From Thiothrix fructosivorans (GTDB lineage Bacteria > Pseudomonadota > Gammaproteobacteria > Thiotrichales > Thiotrichaceae): DNA of 64,000 nt. This document shows, piece after piece, positions 23,750 to 34,365 of this stretch. The first letter of the stretch is position 1. Each line of letters opens with the position of its first letter. The position numbers and the translations under genes were made by a program. A model generated the notes under the pieces. That model made no database searches, was not told the DNA's origin, and saw only the letters and a program-made list of their open reading frames with translations. The stretch spans positions 1 through 64,000 of the forward strand of contig NZ_JAFMPM010000005.1 of NCBI RefSeq assembly GCF_017349355.1, in the 5' to 3' direction.

Positions 23750-26053
23750 TTATTTTACCGCTTGCTGCATGAAGGTGGCGGCATGTGTGCGTAATTGTTC
23801 TGGCGTAATGTCTCCAACGAGACGCAAGGCACGCAATTCTTCCCCCGCATCGTTGAAAAATACAATTGCCGGTGGAGCGACTACATCAAAGCGTTTTTGC
23901 AATGCTAGGTCATGCTCACTTTGTGAGGTGACATCCGCTTGCAAAAATAGTGTATTACCGAGTGCTTTGGCGGCGGCGGGATCTTTAAAGGTGACTTTTT
24001 CCATTGTCTGGCAATAACTGCACCAGTCCGCATAGAAGTCGAGCATCACGGGGCGTTTCTGCGCTTTGGCTTGTTGCAGGGCGGCTTCTAAGCCATCAAG
24101 CCCTATTACACGTTTGAAGCTCATGGTTTCAGCGGGTTGGGCGTTTGCTATACCGACAGAAAAGATACCTTTCAGCGGTTGTAACAGGTTAGTGCTGCCC
24201 GCCGATAAACCAAGCAGAATGAGTGCGCCGTAAAATAATTGCAGCATCCCCGTACTTTTCCAGAAGCGACCCCAGCCACCAGCATCTTCATCAATTTTTT
24301 CCAATGCGCCCATGTAGACACCGGAGGAGACCAATAGAATGCCCGTCAGTGCCATCGTGATCTCAATAGAAACAATGCGACTAAGCATGTAAATTGCCAC
24401 GCCCAGCATAATAATGCCAAACAGTGCTTTTACAGTATCCATCCACACGCCAGCACGGGGTAGGAGATGTCCAGCCGATGTGCCGATGAGGATTAAGGGA
24501 ACACCAATGCCCATGCCCAGTGAGAATAAGGCAGCAGCCCCCAACCATGCGTTATGGCTTTGGGTAATGAATGTTAAAATACCGGCAATCGCAGGGCCAG
24601 CACACGGCCCCACAATGAGCGTGGAGAGAAAGCCCATAATGGCAGCGCCAACAAAGCTACCGCTTTCTTGCTTATTGCTGATTTCATTTAAACGGCTTTG
24701 CAGGCTGTTTGGTAATTGTAAATCATAAAAACCAAACATCGAAAACGCGAGTGCTACAAACAGGGCACTCATTAAACCGATGGCAATCGGGTGCTGTAAT
24801 ACGGCTTGTAAGTTTTGCCCAAAATAGCCGAAAACAAAACCAATAATGGCATAAGCTACCGCGCCCGAAACAACATAAGTCACTGAGAGCCATAGGGCTT
24901 TGCGGGAAGATGTATTGCCATAACCGGCAATGATTCCCGACAAAATAGGGATCATTGGGAAAATGCATGGCGTGAAAGCCAGTAATAAGCCCAAACCAAA
25001 GGTAATCGCAATGATTTGCACCAAGGAGCTGTCTTCAAGGCGCTGCGTGAGCGCATCTTGTTTATTGAGCGGCGCTTGCGCAATGGCATCAGTATCGCTA
25101 TTAGCACGCGGTTTGGCGTCGGGTAAGCCCGTGAGTGTTAATTCGCGGGTTTGGGTGACGGGGGGGTAACACACGCCCGTTTTGTCAGCACAGCCCTGAT
25201 ATTCGGTTTCCACTACCAATTTTTGTAAGCCAGTCGCTTGCAGAATGGGGACTTGGACATCAAAGTCTTTGCCGTAAACCTCGATTTCACCAAAATATTC
25301 GTCCTGAACGGTTTCACCAGCGGGGAATAGGGGTGTTCCTAAGGTAATGCCAAGTGGTTCTTTGACCGTGAATTTGATTTTAGGGCGATATAAATGATGG
25401 TCGGGTTGGATGATCCAGCGTGCGTTTAGCGTGCCTTTGTCGACGGCTGCCATGTCGAATACGAAGGCTTTATCAACCGGCAAGGTACTCCCCGCACTCG
25501 GTTTTTGGGCTTGTTTGATAATGTCAGGCAGTGCTGCACTGTCGGATTTAGGCGTCGCTGCTGGTTCTGTCGCACTCAGTTGTAGTGCCGCTATTTTTTT
25601 CTGGGGTTGGAAGCATATACCTGCATCGGCACAGCCTTGATACTTGACATTGAGTGCTAATTCGACGGCTTGGGCGGCGTTTTGTCCGCGTTTGAAGGGG
25701 ATTTCAACCACAATGTCATGATGGAAGACCTCAGTTTGCCCCATATTAGGGTCATTCTTGATGTCACCTTTGGGAAACACGGGGACGTCGAGTGTCACAT
25801 CAGGCGTCGTTGTCTCAAATTTGAAGCGCTCACGGTACAGGTAGTAACCTTCCGCAATCTCCCAAGTGGCTTTGATTTTATCCGGTGCAACCACCTCAGC
25901 CTTGAACTTAAAGGCATCATCCGCTTGTAATAATTCTTCTGGTTTGATTGCGTGCGCTTGCACTGAAACAACTAGCAAGAGAATGAAGCACAGTAAGTTG
26001 CTTATGCTAGGGAATCTGCGGTACGTCTTAATCAGGTTTAGATAACTACTCAT
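23750..26053 (-). CDS. dsbD: Thiol:disulfide interchange protein DsbD with two alpha domains
   Basis: Transfers electrons from cytoplasmic thioredoxin to periplasmic disulfide isomerases and cytochrome maturation. A signal peptide (to about residue 35) is followed by two DsbD-alpha immunoglobulin-like domains (residues ~40-155 and ~190-310), each with its own Cys pair (YQGCADAGICFQP and YQGCADKTGVCYPP). Then come eight membrane helices (TPCIFPMIPILSG ... GPCAGPAIAGIL) and a C-terminal thioredoxin-like gamma domain with DFYADWCSYCQTMEK. E. coli DsbD has only one alpha domain, so the 767-residue length reflects the duplication. The gene seems monocistronic. Confidence 0.93.
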   Translation of the reverse strand: MSSYLNLIKTYRRFPSISNLLCFILLLVVSVQAHAIKPEELLQADDAFKFKAEVVAPDKIKATWEIAEGYYLYRERFKFETTTPDVTLDVPVFPKGDIKNDPNMGQTEVFHHDIVVEIPFKRGQNAAQAVELALNVKYQGCADAGICFQPQKKIAALQLSATEPAATPKSDSAALPDIIKQAQKPSAGSTLPVDKAFVFDMAAVDKGTLNARWIIQPDHHLYRPKIKFTVKEPLGITLGTPLFPAGETVQDEYFGEIEVYGKDFDVQVPILQATGLQKLVVETEYQGCADKTGVCYPPVTQTRELTLTGLPDAKPRANSDTDAIAQAPLNKQDALTQRLEDSSLVQIIAITFGLGLLLAFTPCIFPMIPILSGIIAGYGNTSSRKALWLSVTYVVSGAVAYAIIGFVFGYFGQNLQAVLQHPIAIGLMSALFVALAFSMFGFYDLQLPNSLQSRLNEISNKQESGSFVGAAIMGFLSTLIVGPCAGPAIAGILTFITQSHNAWLGAAALFSLGMGIGVPLILIGTSAGHLLPRAGVWMDTVKALFGIIMLGVAIYMLSRIVSIEITMALTGILLVSSGVYMGALEKIDEDAGGWGRFWKSTGMLQLFYGALILLGLSAGSTNLLQPLKGIFSVGIANAQPAETMSFKRVIGLDGLEAALQQAKAQKRPVMLDFYADWCSYCQTMEKVTFKDPAAAKALGNTLFLQADVTSQSEHDLALQKRFDVVAPPAIVFFNDAGEELRALRLVGDITPEQLRTHAATFMQQAVK

Positions 26054-26207
26054 CTTTCAACATGGTTTAACTAGATGCGAGTAATAGTAGAGTAAATGCG
26101 CGTGATCGGCAAAATATCTTCGCCCCATTTTGTGTCATGCGGGCATTTTTGTTTGAATAGCCGCTAATAGTGTGATTTCTGCAACAAACAGTGGTGGTGT
26201 TACAACA

Positions 26208-26238
26208 GAAGCCTGAGTGTTTGTGGCATTCAGGCTTC
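26208..26238 (-). terminator. Stem-loop downstream of the H-NS-like gene
   Basis: Perfect 9-bp arms GAAGCCTGA / TCAGGCTTC around a 13-base loop, about 20 bases past the stop of the H-NS-like gene. No clear T-run follows on either strand, so termination is likely but not certain. Confidence 0.5.
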
Positions 26239-26258
26239 CGTTTGCCAAGAGTATGACG

Positions 26259-26579
26259 TTACTCTGGAATTAAGCACTCATTCAGGTCATGACCAGCATT
26301 GACCCAGCCTTGTACCCAAATAGGTTTTCTGCCACGCCCACTCCAAGTTTCTTCTGAATTGTTAGGGTTGCAGTATTTAGCTTTTACAGCACGTTTCTTG
26401 ACGCTACGTACTTGTAATACGTCGTCAAGTGTAAACCCTGCTTCATCAAGCAGATCGTCAATCGCTTGACGTAAAGTCAATAGTTCAGTATCACGGCGGT
26501 TAGCGATTGCGCTATCAATACTGCCTTTCAATTTTTCTAGTTCAGCGACGCTAAGATTGGAAATATCAACATTCGACAT
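26259..26579 (-). CDS. H-NS-family nucleoid-associated protein
   Basis: A 106-residue DNA-binding protein. An N-terminal oligomerising helix (SVAELEKLKGSIDSAIANRR) is followed by a linker and a C-terminal DNA-binding domain with YCNPNNSEETWSGRGRKPIW, which contains the R-G-R AT-hook-like loop that reads the minor groove of AT-rich DNA. Such proteins silence horizontally acquired genes. The ATG at 26579 follows AAAGGTG; an earlier in-frame start at 26588 is less likely. It sits alone between stem-loops, with about 280 bases of AT-rich DNA upstream that probably hold its promoter and that of the divergent cyclase gene. Confidence 0.9.
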   Translation of the reverse strand: MSNVDISNLSVAELEKLKGSIDSAIANRRDTELLTLRQAIDDLLDEAGFTLDDVLQVRSVKKRAVKAKYCNPNNSEETWSGRGRKPIWVQGWVNAGHDLNECLIPE

Positions 26580-26859
26580 GAATAACACCTTTCCTTTTGC
26601 ATTATGTTAAGAGTAATAGGATGTTATATTCCGTTTCTTTAATGATATTGTCAAGCATGGCTTTTAATAAAGTTGAGAAAATATATTAACGGGTATTGGT
26701 TAAACACGCGTATCCCTATTTGATTTAGGTGATAGACTGTGCAGTCTGACGGTTTTTTATCAGACGGGCGGAGTGGCAGTTACGCGGTAAAATCGTTATA
26801 ATCGAAGCCAGTATTTAATCATAATTATTATAGAGATACCTAGTATTTAGGGGGATTTG

Positions 26860-28271
26860 ATGCGATTTGTCGTTCCAATCCTGTCATCGATTGCGGTTGC
26901 GTTGGCGTGTGTCTGGGTATTGTCCAGTGGTCAACTCAGTAAGCTATTCATGACAGACGCTCTGTCTGGGTTGACAGAGACAGTGCCGCACTTATTGCTT
27001 GCCATTCTGGCGGCACAAGTGGGTGCTGTTTATTTGTTGAAACGCACGGCATTGATAGCCTCAAGAACATCGTTGCCCGACGTTAACATAACACCCAACA
27101 CTGAAGAACTTCTGGCTATGCAAGATCAAGTCAATACCGAATGGGTGTTGGATGCCTTAGCCGGTGGCGTGATTGTTGCCAATCAGCAAGGTAATATTAC
27201 TTACATGAACACCAGTGCCGAGAAATTAACACTCTGGTCACGCGACAAAGTGCTGGGTGAACATATCAGTAAAGTGCTGAAGCTAGATGATTTACAAGGT
27301 AATTCCATTGAGATAAAAGCGTTTGAAACCAATCTGACTCATCCCAATCATCCTTTGCAATTTGGTCAAGTGAAGCTGCACCCGCGTGTGGGTGAAGAAC
27401 GTTTTGTGGAGTTAAACACAACGTGCATTTTGGAGCAGTGTAAAGCCATTGTTTTTATTTTTCGTGATGTGACGGCTGACCGAAAAGTGATTAATCGTCT
27501 CTACCGCCAAGCCTCGCGGGATGCATTAACTGATTTAATGAATCGCACTAGCTTTGAACAATACGTTGAGCAACTTGCCCATGATACGTCAGCATTGACG
27601 CGTAGCCATGTATTGGCAAGTGTGGATTTGGATAACTTCAAGATTATCAACGACACCTGTGGACATTTGGCAGGGGATGAACTGCTGAAACAAGTGGCAC
27701 AAATATTCCGTCGGGCAGTGCGTACCTCCGATAAAGTGGCACGTATTGGTGGCGATGAATTTGCCGTATTTTTAGAAGGTTGCGGTCTGGAAAAGGGACG
27801 CAGCATTATGGAATCCATTTTAACCGAGTTGCGTAATTTCCGTTTTAGTTGGGAAGGTAAGGTCTTTACGATTGGTGCGAGTGTTGGCTTGTTGGAGTTT
27901 ATGCCTGCGTCTACTTTGCAAATCAAACAGTTGTTTTCCGATGCGGATAAAGCGTGTTACACCGCTAAAGCATTAGGGCGCAATCAAGTTTTTGTTCATG
28001 AAGAAGAAAAACGCGAAGCCATGTCCAATCAACGCGTACATGATTGGGGTAAATTGCTCAAAGATGCAATTCGTGAAGACCGTTTTATCCTGTTTGCACA
28101 GCCGGTTGTGCCACTGCATTCTGAGCGTACTCAACGTTTCCGCCAGTATGAAATTTTATTGCGTTTACCGTTTCGCCAAGCTTTGTTGAATCCGGGCAGT
28201 TTCTTGCCGGTAGCCGACCGACTGGATTTAATGACCAGTATTGACCGTTGGATTATTCGTAAATCCTTGGA
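26860..28271 (+). pseudogene. GGDEF-EAL protein, N-terminal part (IS-interrupted)
   Basis: Cyclic-di-GMP signalling protein broken by an IS1595-family element. This part encodes two N-terminal membrane helices (residues ~3-25 and ~43-60), a PAS domain (~residues 85-200, WVLDALAGGVIVANQQGN), an intact GGDEF domain with RIGGDEFAVFL, and the start of the EAL domain, where the usual E-A-L reads EILLRL. The ATG at 26860 follows GGGGGATTTG. The codons run in phase into 29337, so without the IS a 662-residue protein results. The diguanylate cyclase half may still be made as a truncated protein of about 498 residues. Confidence 0.88.
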
Positions 28272-29328
28272 GGCTCAATATGTGTTTCAGGGTCTTGTCT
28301 TTCTTGGCATTGCAAACGTCACGGACAGCGGTAAAGTTAGCCATTTCCGATAACCAAGGAGAGGCTTCATGACCTCGCTCATCAGTATTTCCAGCCTGAC
28401 CAGTGATGCCGCCTGTTTCGAGCAAGTCCGTTCCCTGCGTTGGCCTAATGGGGTGATTTGTCCGCACTGCGGTTCACAGGAAACAATCCGTCGAGGCAAG
28501 AATGACACCCAGCAGGAACGCCAACGTTACCAGTGTAAGGATTGCCAAAAGCGTTTTGATGATCTGACGGGGACGGTGTTTGAAGGTCACCACCAGCCGC
28601 TGAAGGTGTGGGTGTTGTGCCTGTACCTGATGTCGTTGAATCTGTCCAACCAACAAATCGCCCGCGAATTGGGGTTGAACAAGGATGATATTCAGGCGAT
28701 GACGGAACAGTTACGGCGTGGTGTCGAGAAAAAAAACGCCAGTAAGCCTGTCTGGGAATGTTGAGTTTGATGAACTCTACGTCAAAGCCGGACACAAGGG
28801 AAATCCCGAAGCTGTAGCGGATGCAGGGCGTGAAGGCCGCCGCCGCGCCCTGAAAGGTGCGCCGGGACGTGGGACACTGGAAAAGGACAAACCACCCATC
28901 TTCGGCATGATCCAGCGTTCGGGGGAAGTCATGATCCGTATGCTGGCGAATGTGAAACAAGTGACGATCAAGCCGCTGATTTTGGAAACGGTGACGGCAA
29001 GCACACTGGTGTACACCGATGAGTACAACATTTACAGCCGGTTGGAGGCATGGGGTTATGCCCACAAAACCGTCAATCATGGTGCAGGCGAATATGCCCG
29101 TGATGAAGATGGTGACGGTTTCCATGAAGTTCACGTCAACACGATGGAAGGTTTTTGGTCACTGTTGCGCTCATGGTTACGCCCACATCGGGGCATCTCA
29201 CAAGAAAAGCTGCCGTGTTACCTTGCGCTCTTTGAGTATTTGCACAACCTCAGGAAACGGGGGCAAGCAGCCCTACATTCCTTGCTTTCACTGCTGCTGC
29301 GATAAGACCCTGAAACACATATTGAGCC
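28272..29328. mobile_element. IS1595-family insertion sequence (1057 bp)
   Basis: Terminal inverted repeats begin GGCTCAATATGTGTTTCAGG at both ends and agree over about 25 bases. The 8-bp target duplication TCCTTGGA lies at 28264-28271 and 29329-29336, as expected for this family. One transposase gene with an apparent +1 frameshift at an eight-A run fills the element. It splits a GGDEF-EAL gene within its EAL domain. Confidence 0.93.
28369..29305 (+). CDS. IS1595-family transposase, frameshifted at an A8 tract
   Basis: ISXO2-type transposase in two frames. The first (28369-28764) has the zinc ribbon CPHCGSQETIRRGKNDTQ ... CKDCQKRFDDLTGT and a helix-turn-helix (LNLSNQQIARELGLNKDD). The second, readable from about 28730, has the DDE core: NVEFDELYVKAGHKGN, VYTDEYNIYSRLEAWGYAHK, and VNTMEGFWSLLRSWLRPHRG. 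The frames join at eight As (28729-28736): dropping one A gives a single 311-residue protein of normal family length. Either the copy is inactivated by one extra A or expression uses slippage on the A-run; the sequence alone does not decide. Confidence 0.85.
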
Positions 29329-29336
29329 TCCTTGGA

Positions 29337-29913
29337 AATGTTGGCACTTTGCCGCAGTAATAATCATGATGGCAAAACCCCATGTCAGGAAATACGTCTG
29401 ATGATTAATTTGTCGGGGCAGTCGGTGCAAGATGCGCGACTATTTGGCTACGTGGAGCAGCAAATTCATCAGTTTGGTATTGACCCCGGTATGATTTGCT
29501 TTGAGATTTCCGAATCCGTGGCGATCAGTAATTTTGTCCACGCCAAACGGGTGATGAACGCGTTACATAGTTTGGGTTGCCATTTGGTGCTGGACGATTT
29601 CGGCAGTGGTTTCTCTTCACTGAGTTACTTGCGGGAATTACCGTTGAGTTACCTGAAAATCGACGGTAATTTCGTGCATAACTTGGTGTCTAGCCCCGTC
29701 GATGCGGCGATGGTAAAAGCGGTGCATGAAGTGGGGCAGGTGATGAACTTGCTAACGATTGCTGAATTGGTCGAAGACGGCGAAACGTTGGTACGTTTAC
29801 GGCAGATTGGGGTTGATTTTGCGCAAGGGTATTATTGTGGGCGACCGATCCCGCTGGTGCAGTTGCGTGATCGTCTTGAAAGTGAGCGCACGCTGGAGGT
29901 GAAAGCAGCCTGA
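29337..29913 (+). pseudogene. GGDEF-EAL protein, C-terminal EAL part
   Basis: Continuation of the cyclase/phosphodiesterase gene after the IS1595-family element. It encodes most of the EAL domain: EIRLMINLSGQSVQDARL, FEISESVAISNF, the LVLDDFGSGFSSLSYL motif, YLKIDGNFV and AQGYYCGRPIPL. Key DDFGSG and KIDG residues are kept. As the EAL signature itself reads EIL in the first part, the phosphodiesterase may already have been impaired before disruption. The frame ends at a TGA at 29913, 77 bases before fxsA. Confidence 0.87.
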
Positions 29914-29990
29914 TATTTCTGGGGTTGCCTTGAAAAGCCAATCCTAAGACCGATATAGTCAACACAATTAGTTGAATGGAATCTTGTGTC

Positions 29991-30461
29991 ATGCGTCGCT
30001 TTCCTGTGTTCTCTGTGCTGTTTTTGGTGATTCCATTCATTGAGCTGTGGCTGCTCATTAAAGTCGGCAGTGCCATTGGCGCACTGGCGACCATCTTGCT
30101 GTTAATCCTTTCTGGCTTCTTGGGTATGTATTTATTGCGTCACCAAGGGCTGTCCACACTGGCAAAATTCCAACGCGATATGCAGGCTGGGCAACGTCCG
30201 GCGCAGTCTTTGCTGGAAGGCACGATGATGCTGCTGGGTGGTTTGCTGTTTATCATCCCCGGATTTTTCACAGATATAATAGGGTTAATCCTATTATTGC
30301 CCCCCACGCGCTACCTGCTCGTGAAGTTCCTGTTGAAGAACGGTATGGTGTCTGTTGCTGGTTATCAGCACACGCAAACGTCGCGTTCTTCCGGTACTGA
30401 CATCGAGGGCGAAGTCATTCGCCGCACTGATGATACAAAAAATTCACTCGACCGCCCTTGA
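29991..30461 (+). CDS. fxsA: FxsA family membrane protein
   Basis: A 156-residue inner-membrane protein with three or four helices (FPVFSVLFLVIPFIELWLLI; ALATILLLILSGFLGMYLL; LLGGLLFIIPGFFTDIIG) and a polar C-terminal tail ending in charged residues. E. coli FxsA lets F-excluded phage T7 pass by sequestering PifA; the general role is unknown. Synteny with groES-groEL directly downstream is conserved in gammaproteobacteria and supports the call. The ATG at 29991 aligns with the E. coli start; one at 29976 is possible. Confidence 0.92.
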   Translation: MRRFPVFSVLFLVIPFIELWLLIKVGSAIGALATILLLILSGFLGMYLLRHQGLSTLAKFQRDMQAGQRPAQSLLEGTMMLLGGLLFIIPGFFTDIIGLILLLPPTRYLLVKFLLKNGMVSVAGYQHTQTSRSSGTDIEGEVIRRTDDTKNSLDRP

Positions 30462-30485
30462 CTTTGCCTAAGCCATCCCTATTAT
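30458..30485 (+). promoter_or_regulatory. Sigma70-type promoter for groESL
   Basis: TTGACT (30458-30463) and TATTAT (30480-30485) with a 16-base spacer, directly abutting the CIRCE operator. The -35 box overlaps the last codons of fxsA. Confidence 0.6.
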
Positions 30486-30511
30486 TAGCACTCACTAGCC
30501 TTGAGTGCTAA
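30485..30511. promoter_or_regulatory. CIRCE operator (HrcA binding site)
   Basis: Perfect match to the CIRCE consensus: TTAGCACTC, nine bases, GAGTGCTAA. It lies 49 bases before groES and next to a -10 box, so HrcA would repress groESL until heat stress. No hrcA gene is in this window. Confidence 0.95.
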
Positions 30512-30559
30512 CAACAACCCTAATGTCCTAATCCTATTGGTTTGAGGAGAATACTGACC

Positions 30560-30850
30560 ATGAATATCCGTCCATTGCATGACCGCGTTGTAGTACGCCG
30601 TATGGAAGAAGAGCGCAAAACTGCCAGCGGCATCATCATCCCTGACAATGCTACTGAAAAGCCTGATCGCGGCGAAGTCCTTGCGGTAGGTCCTGGCAAA
30701 GTTGGCGATGACAATGAGCGTATCGCGCTGCAAGTAAAAGTCGGTGACAAAGTTCTGTTCGGTAAATACGCCGGTACAACAGTAAAAATGGACGGTCAGG
30801 AAGTCCTGATCATGCGTGAAGAAGACCTGTTGGCGATTATCGAAGACTAA
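30560..30850 (+). CDS. groES: Co-chaperonin GroES
   Basis: A 96-residue co-chaperonin forming the heptameric lid of GroEL. It begins [20 protein letters not shown], has the mobile loop ([17 protein letters not shown]) and ends [19 protein letters not shown]. The ATG at 30560 follows GAGGAG. It is the first gene of the groESL operon, under a CIRCE element, and groEL begins 16 bases after its stop. Confidence 0.98.
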   Translation: MNIRPLHDRVVVRRMEEERKTASGIIIPDNATEKPDRGEVLAVGPGKVGDDNERIALQVKVGDKVLFGKYAGTTVKMDGQEVLIMREEDLLAIIED

Positions 30851-30854
30851 TTAA

Positions 30855-32507
<1,653 letters not shown>

Positions 32508-32577
32508 TCCTGCGGGAATACATTACCCCCCATCCCCAGCCCTTCCCCCGCAAGGGGTGAAGGGAGAAAGATAAGAG

Positions 32578-32605
32578 AAAGCCCCGCTGGTCGGGGTTTT
32601 CTTTT
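32578..32605 (+). terminator. Terminator after groEL
   Basis: Stem AAAGCCCCG / CGGGGTTTT with loop CTGGT, running into CTTTT. Just before it (32525-32570) lies a C-rich/G-rich repeat-like stretch with CCCTTCCCCCGC and AAGGGGTGAAGGG. Confidence 0.8.
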
Positions 32606-32672
32606 GGGTGTTTAATCTGTGTTTATATTAACGTGGTAAGAGGCTACGTGCTTTTGAATAGTTGCTTATACC

Positions 32673-33170
32673 TTATAGATCAACCTCACCAAGCGACCCA
32701 ATATAATCGAGTCCCTTTTTTGTAATGCAGATGTAGTCAGGGTTTGACTTCATTCCACCAATGGTTACACCGGCAGGAGTGGAGGTGTACTGAACATAGC
32801 CAGACTCAATAAGTCGCTTTAGCAGAAGCATATTGAAAGGTGCCCACATAAGGTGTTGGCCTGCCACTTGTGCGCATTCAAAGAGTATATCCACTTCAAG
32901 CTGAGAAAATCTGTCGTGAGTGAATCTGAGATTAGCCTTGTAATGATATAGGGATTTTCGATCAATTTCGTTGAACTTATGCGCTCGTCTATGGCAATTA
33001 GGGCAAAGAGCAATCAGGTTTTCATATTCGTGCTTTTGGCACGTTTCCCAAGGCACGATGTGATGAACATCAACGTCAATATAACGGCAAGTAGGAATGG
33101 CGCATCGATGACCTGCCTCTACGAGAACTCTTCGTCGTATTTCAGCAGGAATTGGAGGACGGTCACTCAT
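32673..33170 (-). CDS. HNH endonuclease domain protein
   Basis: A 165-residue protein with an HNH nuclease domain near the N-terminus: CAIPTCRYIDVDVHHIVPWE, then YENLIALCPNCHRRAH. The Cys pairs bind a structural zinc and the HH...N...H residues form the active site. The C-terminal half (residues ~85-165) looks like a winged-helix-type domain (LLLKRLIESGYVQYTSTPAG). AAGGAGTACCA precedes the ATG at 33170. It stands alone with no methylase or phage genes nearby; a defence role is possible but unsupported. The 256 bases upstream (33171-33426) hold nothing I recognise. Confidence 0.82.
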   Translation of the reverse strand: MSDRPPIPAEIRRRVLVEAGHRCAIPTCRYIDVDVHHIVPWETCQKHEYENLIALCPNCHRRAHKFNEIDRKSLYHYKANLRFTHDRFSQLEVDILFECAQVAGQHLMWAPFNMLLLKRLIESGYVQYTSTPAGVTIGGMKSNPDYICITKKGLDYIGSLGEVDL

Positions 33171-33426
33171 TGGTACTCCTTAAAGATGTAAAGTAAAATA
33201 AGCGACTTAATGTTGCCATTAAAAACAGAATCCTGCCACATATGCTGGGCTGGATGTCAATAATTTCAAGGGATTGTGGCGTATTCTTCCATTTAACACG
33301 ATCTAAAAAGTGGGAAATGGCACGTTTTACTCTGTGAATCAGGGGTTTCTTTTGCTTACAGAAACTGCATATTTGGCTAATCAGGAATCGAAGTTACGAA
33401 TTAGCCATAATTGAATGTTGTGGTGA

Positions 33427-34362
33427 CTATTCCCATTCCGGCAAACAAAGCCGCCATGTGGGCAGCAAGCGCGTAAACCTTTCCATTCCTGCCAGTTCAC
33501 CGCGCAAGACTCCCCAGCGAGCCAAATCAAACGAATCCCGATACAAATACGCCACCCAGTCCGCCAGCCGCACGGCTGCATAGGTTTCTGCATCGTGAGA
33601 CTCGCTGCCATCCAGTCCTGCACTGTACTGGTATCCACTCACAACCGTTGCCGCGTCATAGCCCCAGCGATGCAGCGCAATCGCCGCTGTGCCTGCTCGA
33701 AATGTCACCTCTTCAGGCAAACTTGCTTCGGCAGCCGAGGCAATAGGGTCGAGTGCAGCAGGTAATTCCGAGAAATGCAGGTTGGCGAACAAGGCTTTAA
33801 TGTGAGCCTCAAGTTCGGGCGTATTCGCGACATGCCAGAAATTGAAGACCACGGTTTGGCGCGGCTGGGTCACTTCGGTGACACCATGATAAGACTTCGG
33901 GTGCAGCAAAAAGCCAAAGGCTTTGTTGTGTTCAGGGTTAACCTTGAATACCGCTTCGCCTTCTGGTGAGGCAAATAATTCCAGTACCCCACCATGTTCA
34001 GCTTGCCAATGCTTATTGAGTTGCAAGACCAAACGCGCAATCTCATAGCCCAAGAACGGTCGGTCGCTGTGGATGCCAATGACGTGTCCGGGCAGCATCC
34101 GTTGCGCCGTGACCATAAAACGTTCTACGAGTGGTAATCCCGTAATCTCGCGTATTCGAGCGAGTATTTCGGCATGAAACGTTGCAGGAATCTCGTCAGT
34201 AACGTCGCGCAGTGAGCAGCGGTAAAACGCCCCATCCCGATGTTGCCACTCGCTGTCTTGCACAAAGAGCTGCTCAAGCATCACGCACTGTTCTTCAGAA
34301 AAAGTAGCATCTACAGCAAAAAAAGGAAAAGGGATTTGATGGTGGTTGGGTTGCAATAGCAA
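33427..34362 (-). CDS. 2OG-Fe(II) oxygenase family protein
   Basis: A 311-residue protein. Residues ~1-180 fit a prolyl-4-hydroxylase-type double-stranded beta helix: the iron-binding HxD lies in GHVIGIHSDRPFLGYEIARL, the distal His in LHPKSYHGVTEV, and the 2-oxoglutarate-binding Arg in QPRQTVVFNFWHV. The C-terminal ~120 residues form a separate helical region without recognised motifs. It starts at TTG 34362, eight bases after AGGAG inside the end of the preceding gene, and is therefore coupled to it. The substrate is unknown. Confidence 0.78.
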   Translation of the reverse strand: MLLQPNHHQIPFPFFAVDATFSEEQCVMLEQLFVQDSEWQHRDGAFYRCSLRDVTDEIPATFHAEILARIREITGLPLVERFMVTAQRMLPGHVIGIHSDRPFLGYEIARLVLQLNKHWQAEHGGVLELFASPEGEAVFKVNPEHNKAFGFLLHPKSYHGVTEVTQPRQTVVFNFWHVANTPELEAHIKALFANLHFSELPAALDPIASAAEASLPEEVTFRAGTAAIALHRWGYDAATVVSGYQYSAGLDGSESHDAETYAAVRLADWVAYLYRDSFDLARWGVLRGELAGMERFTRLLPTWRLCLPEWE

Positions 34363-34365
34363 CGG

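Noticed and set aside
26742-26765. Possible c-di-GMP riboswitch upstream of the GGDEF gene
   Set aside because: The region has a GTCTGA/TCAGAC inverted repeat but none of the conserved GEMM core sequence.
32525-32570. C-rich and G-rich stretch after groEL as a mobile palindrome
   Set aside because: Only one copy is visible here and it lacks the GTAG foot of the REP units; it is noted only beside the terminator.
33171-33426. Small gene in the gap between the HNH and oxygenase genes
   Set aside because: No frame of useful length with a ribosome site was found; the gap is AT-rich and unassigned.
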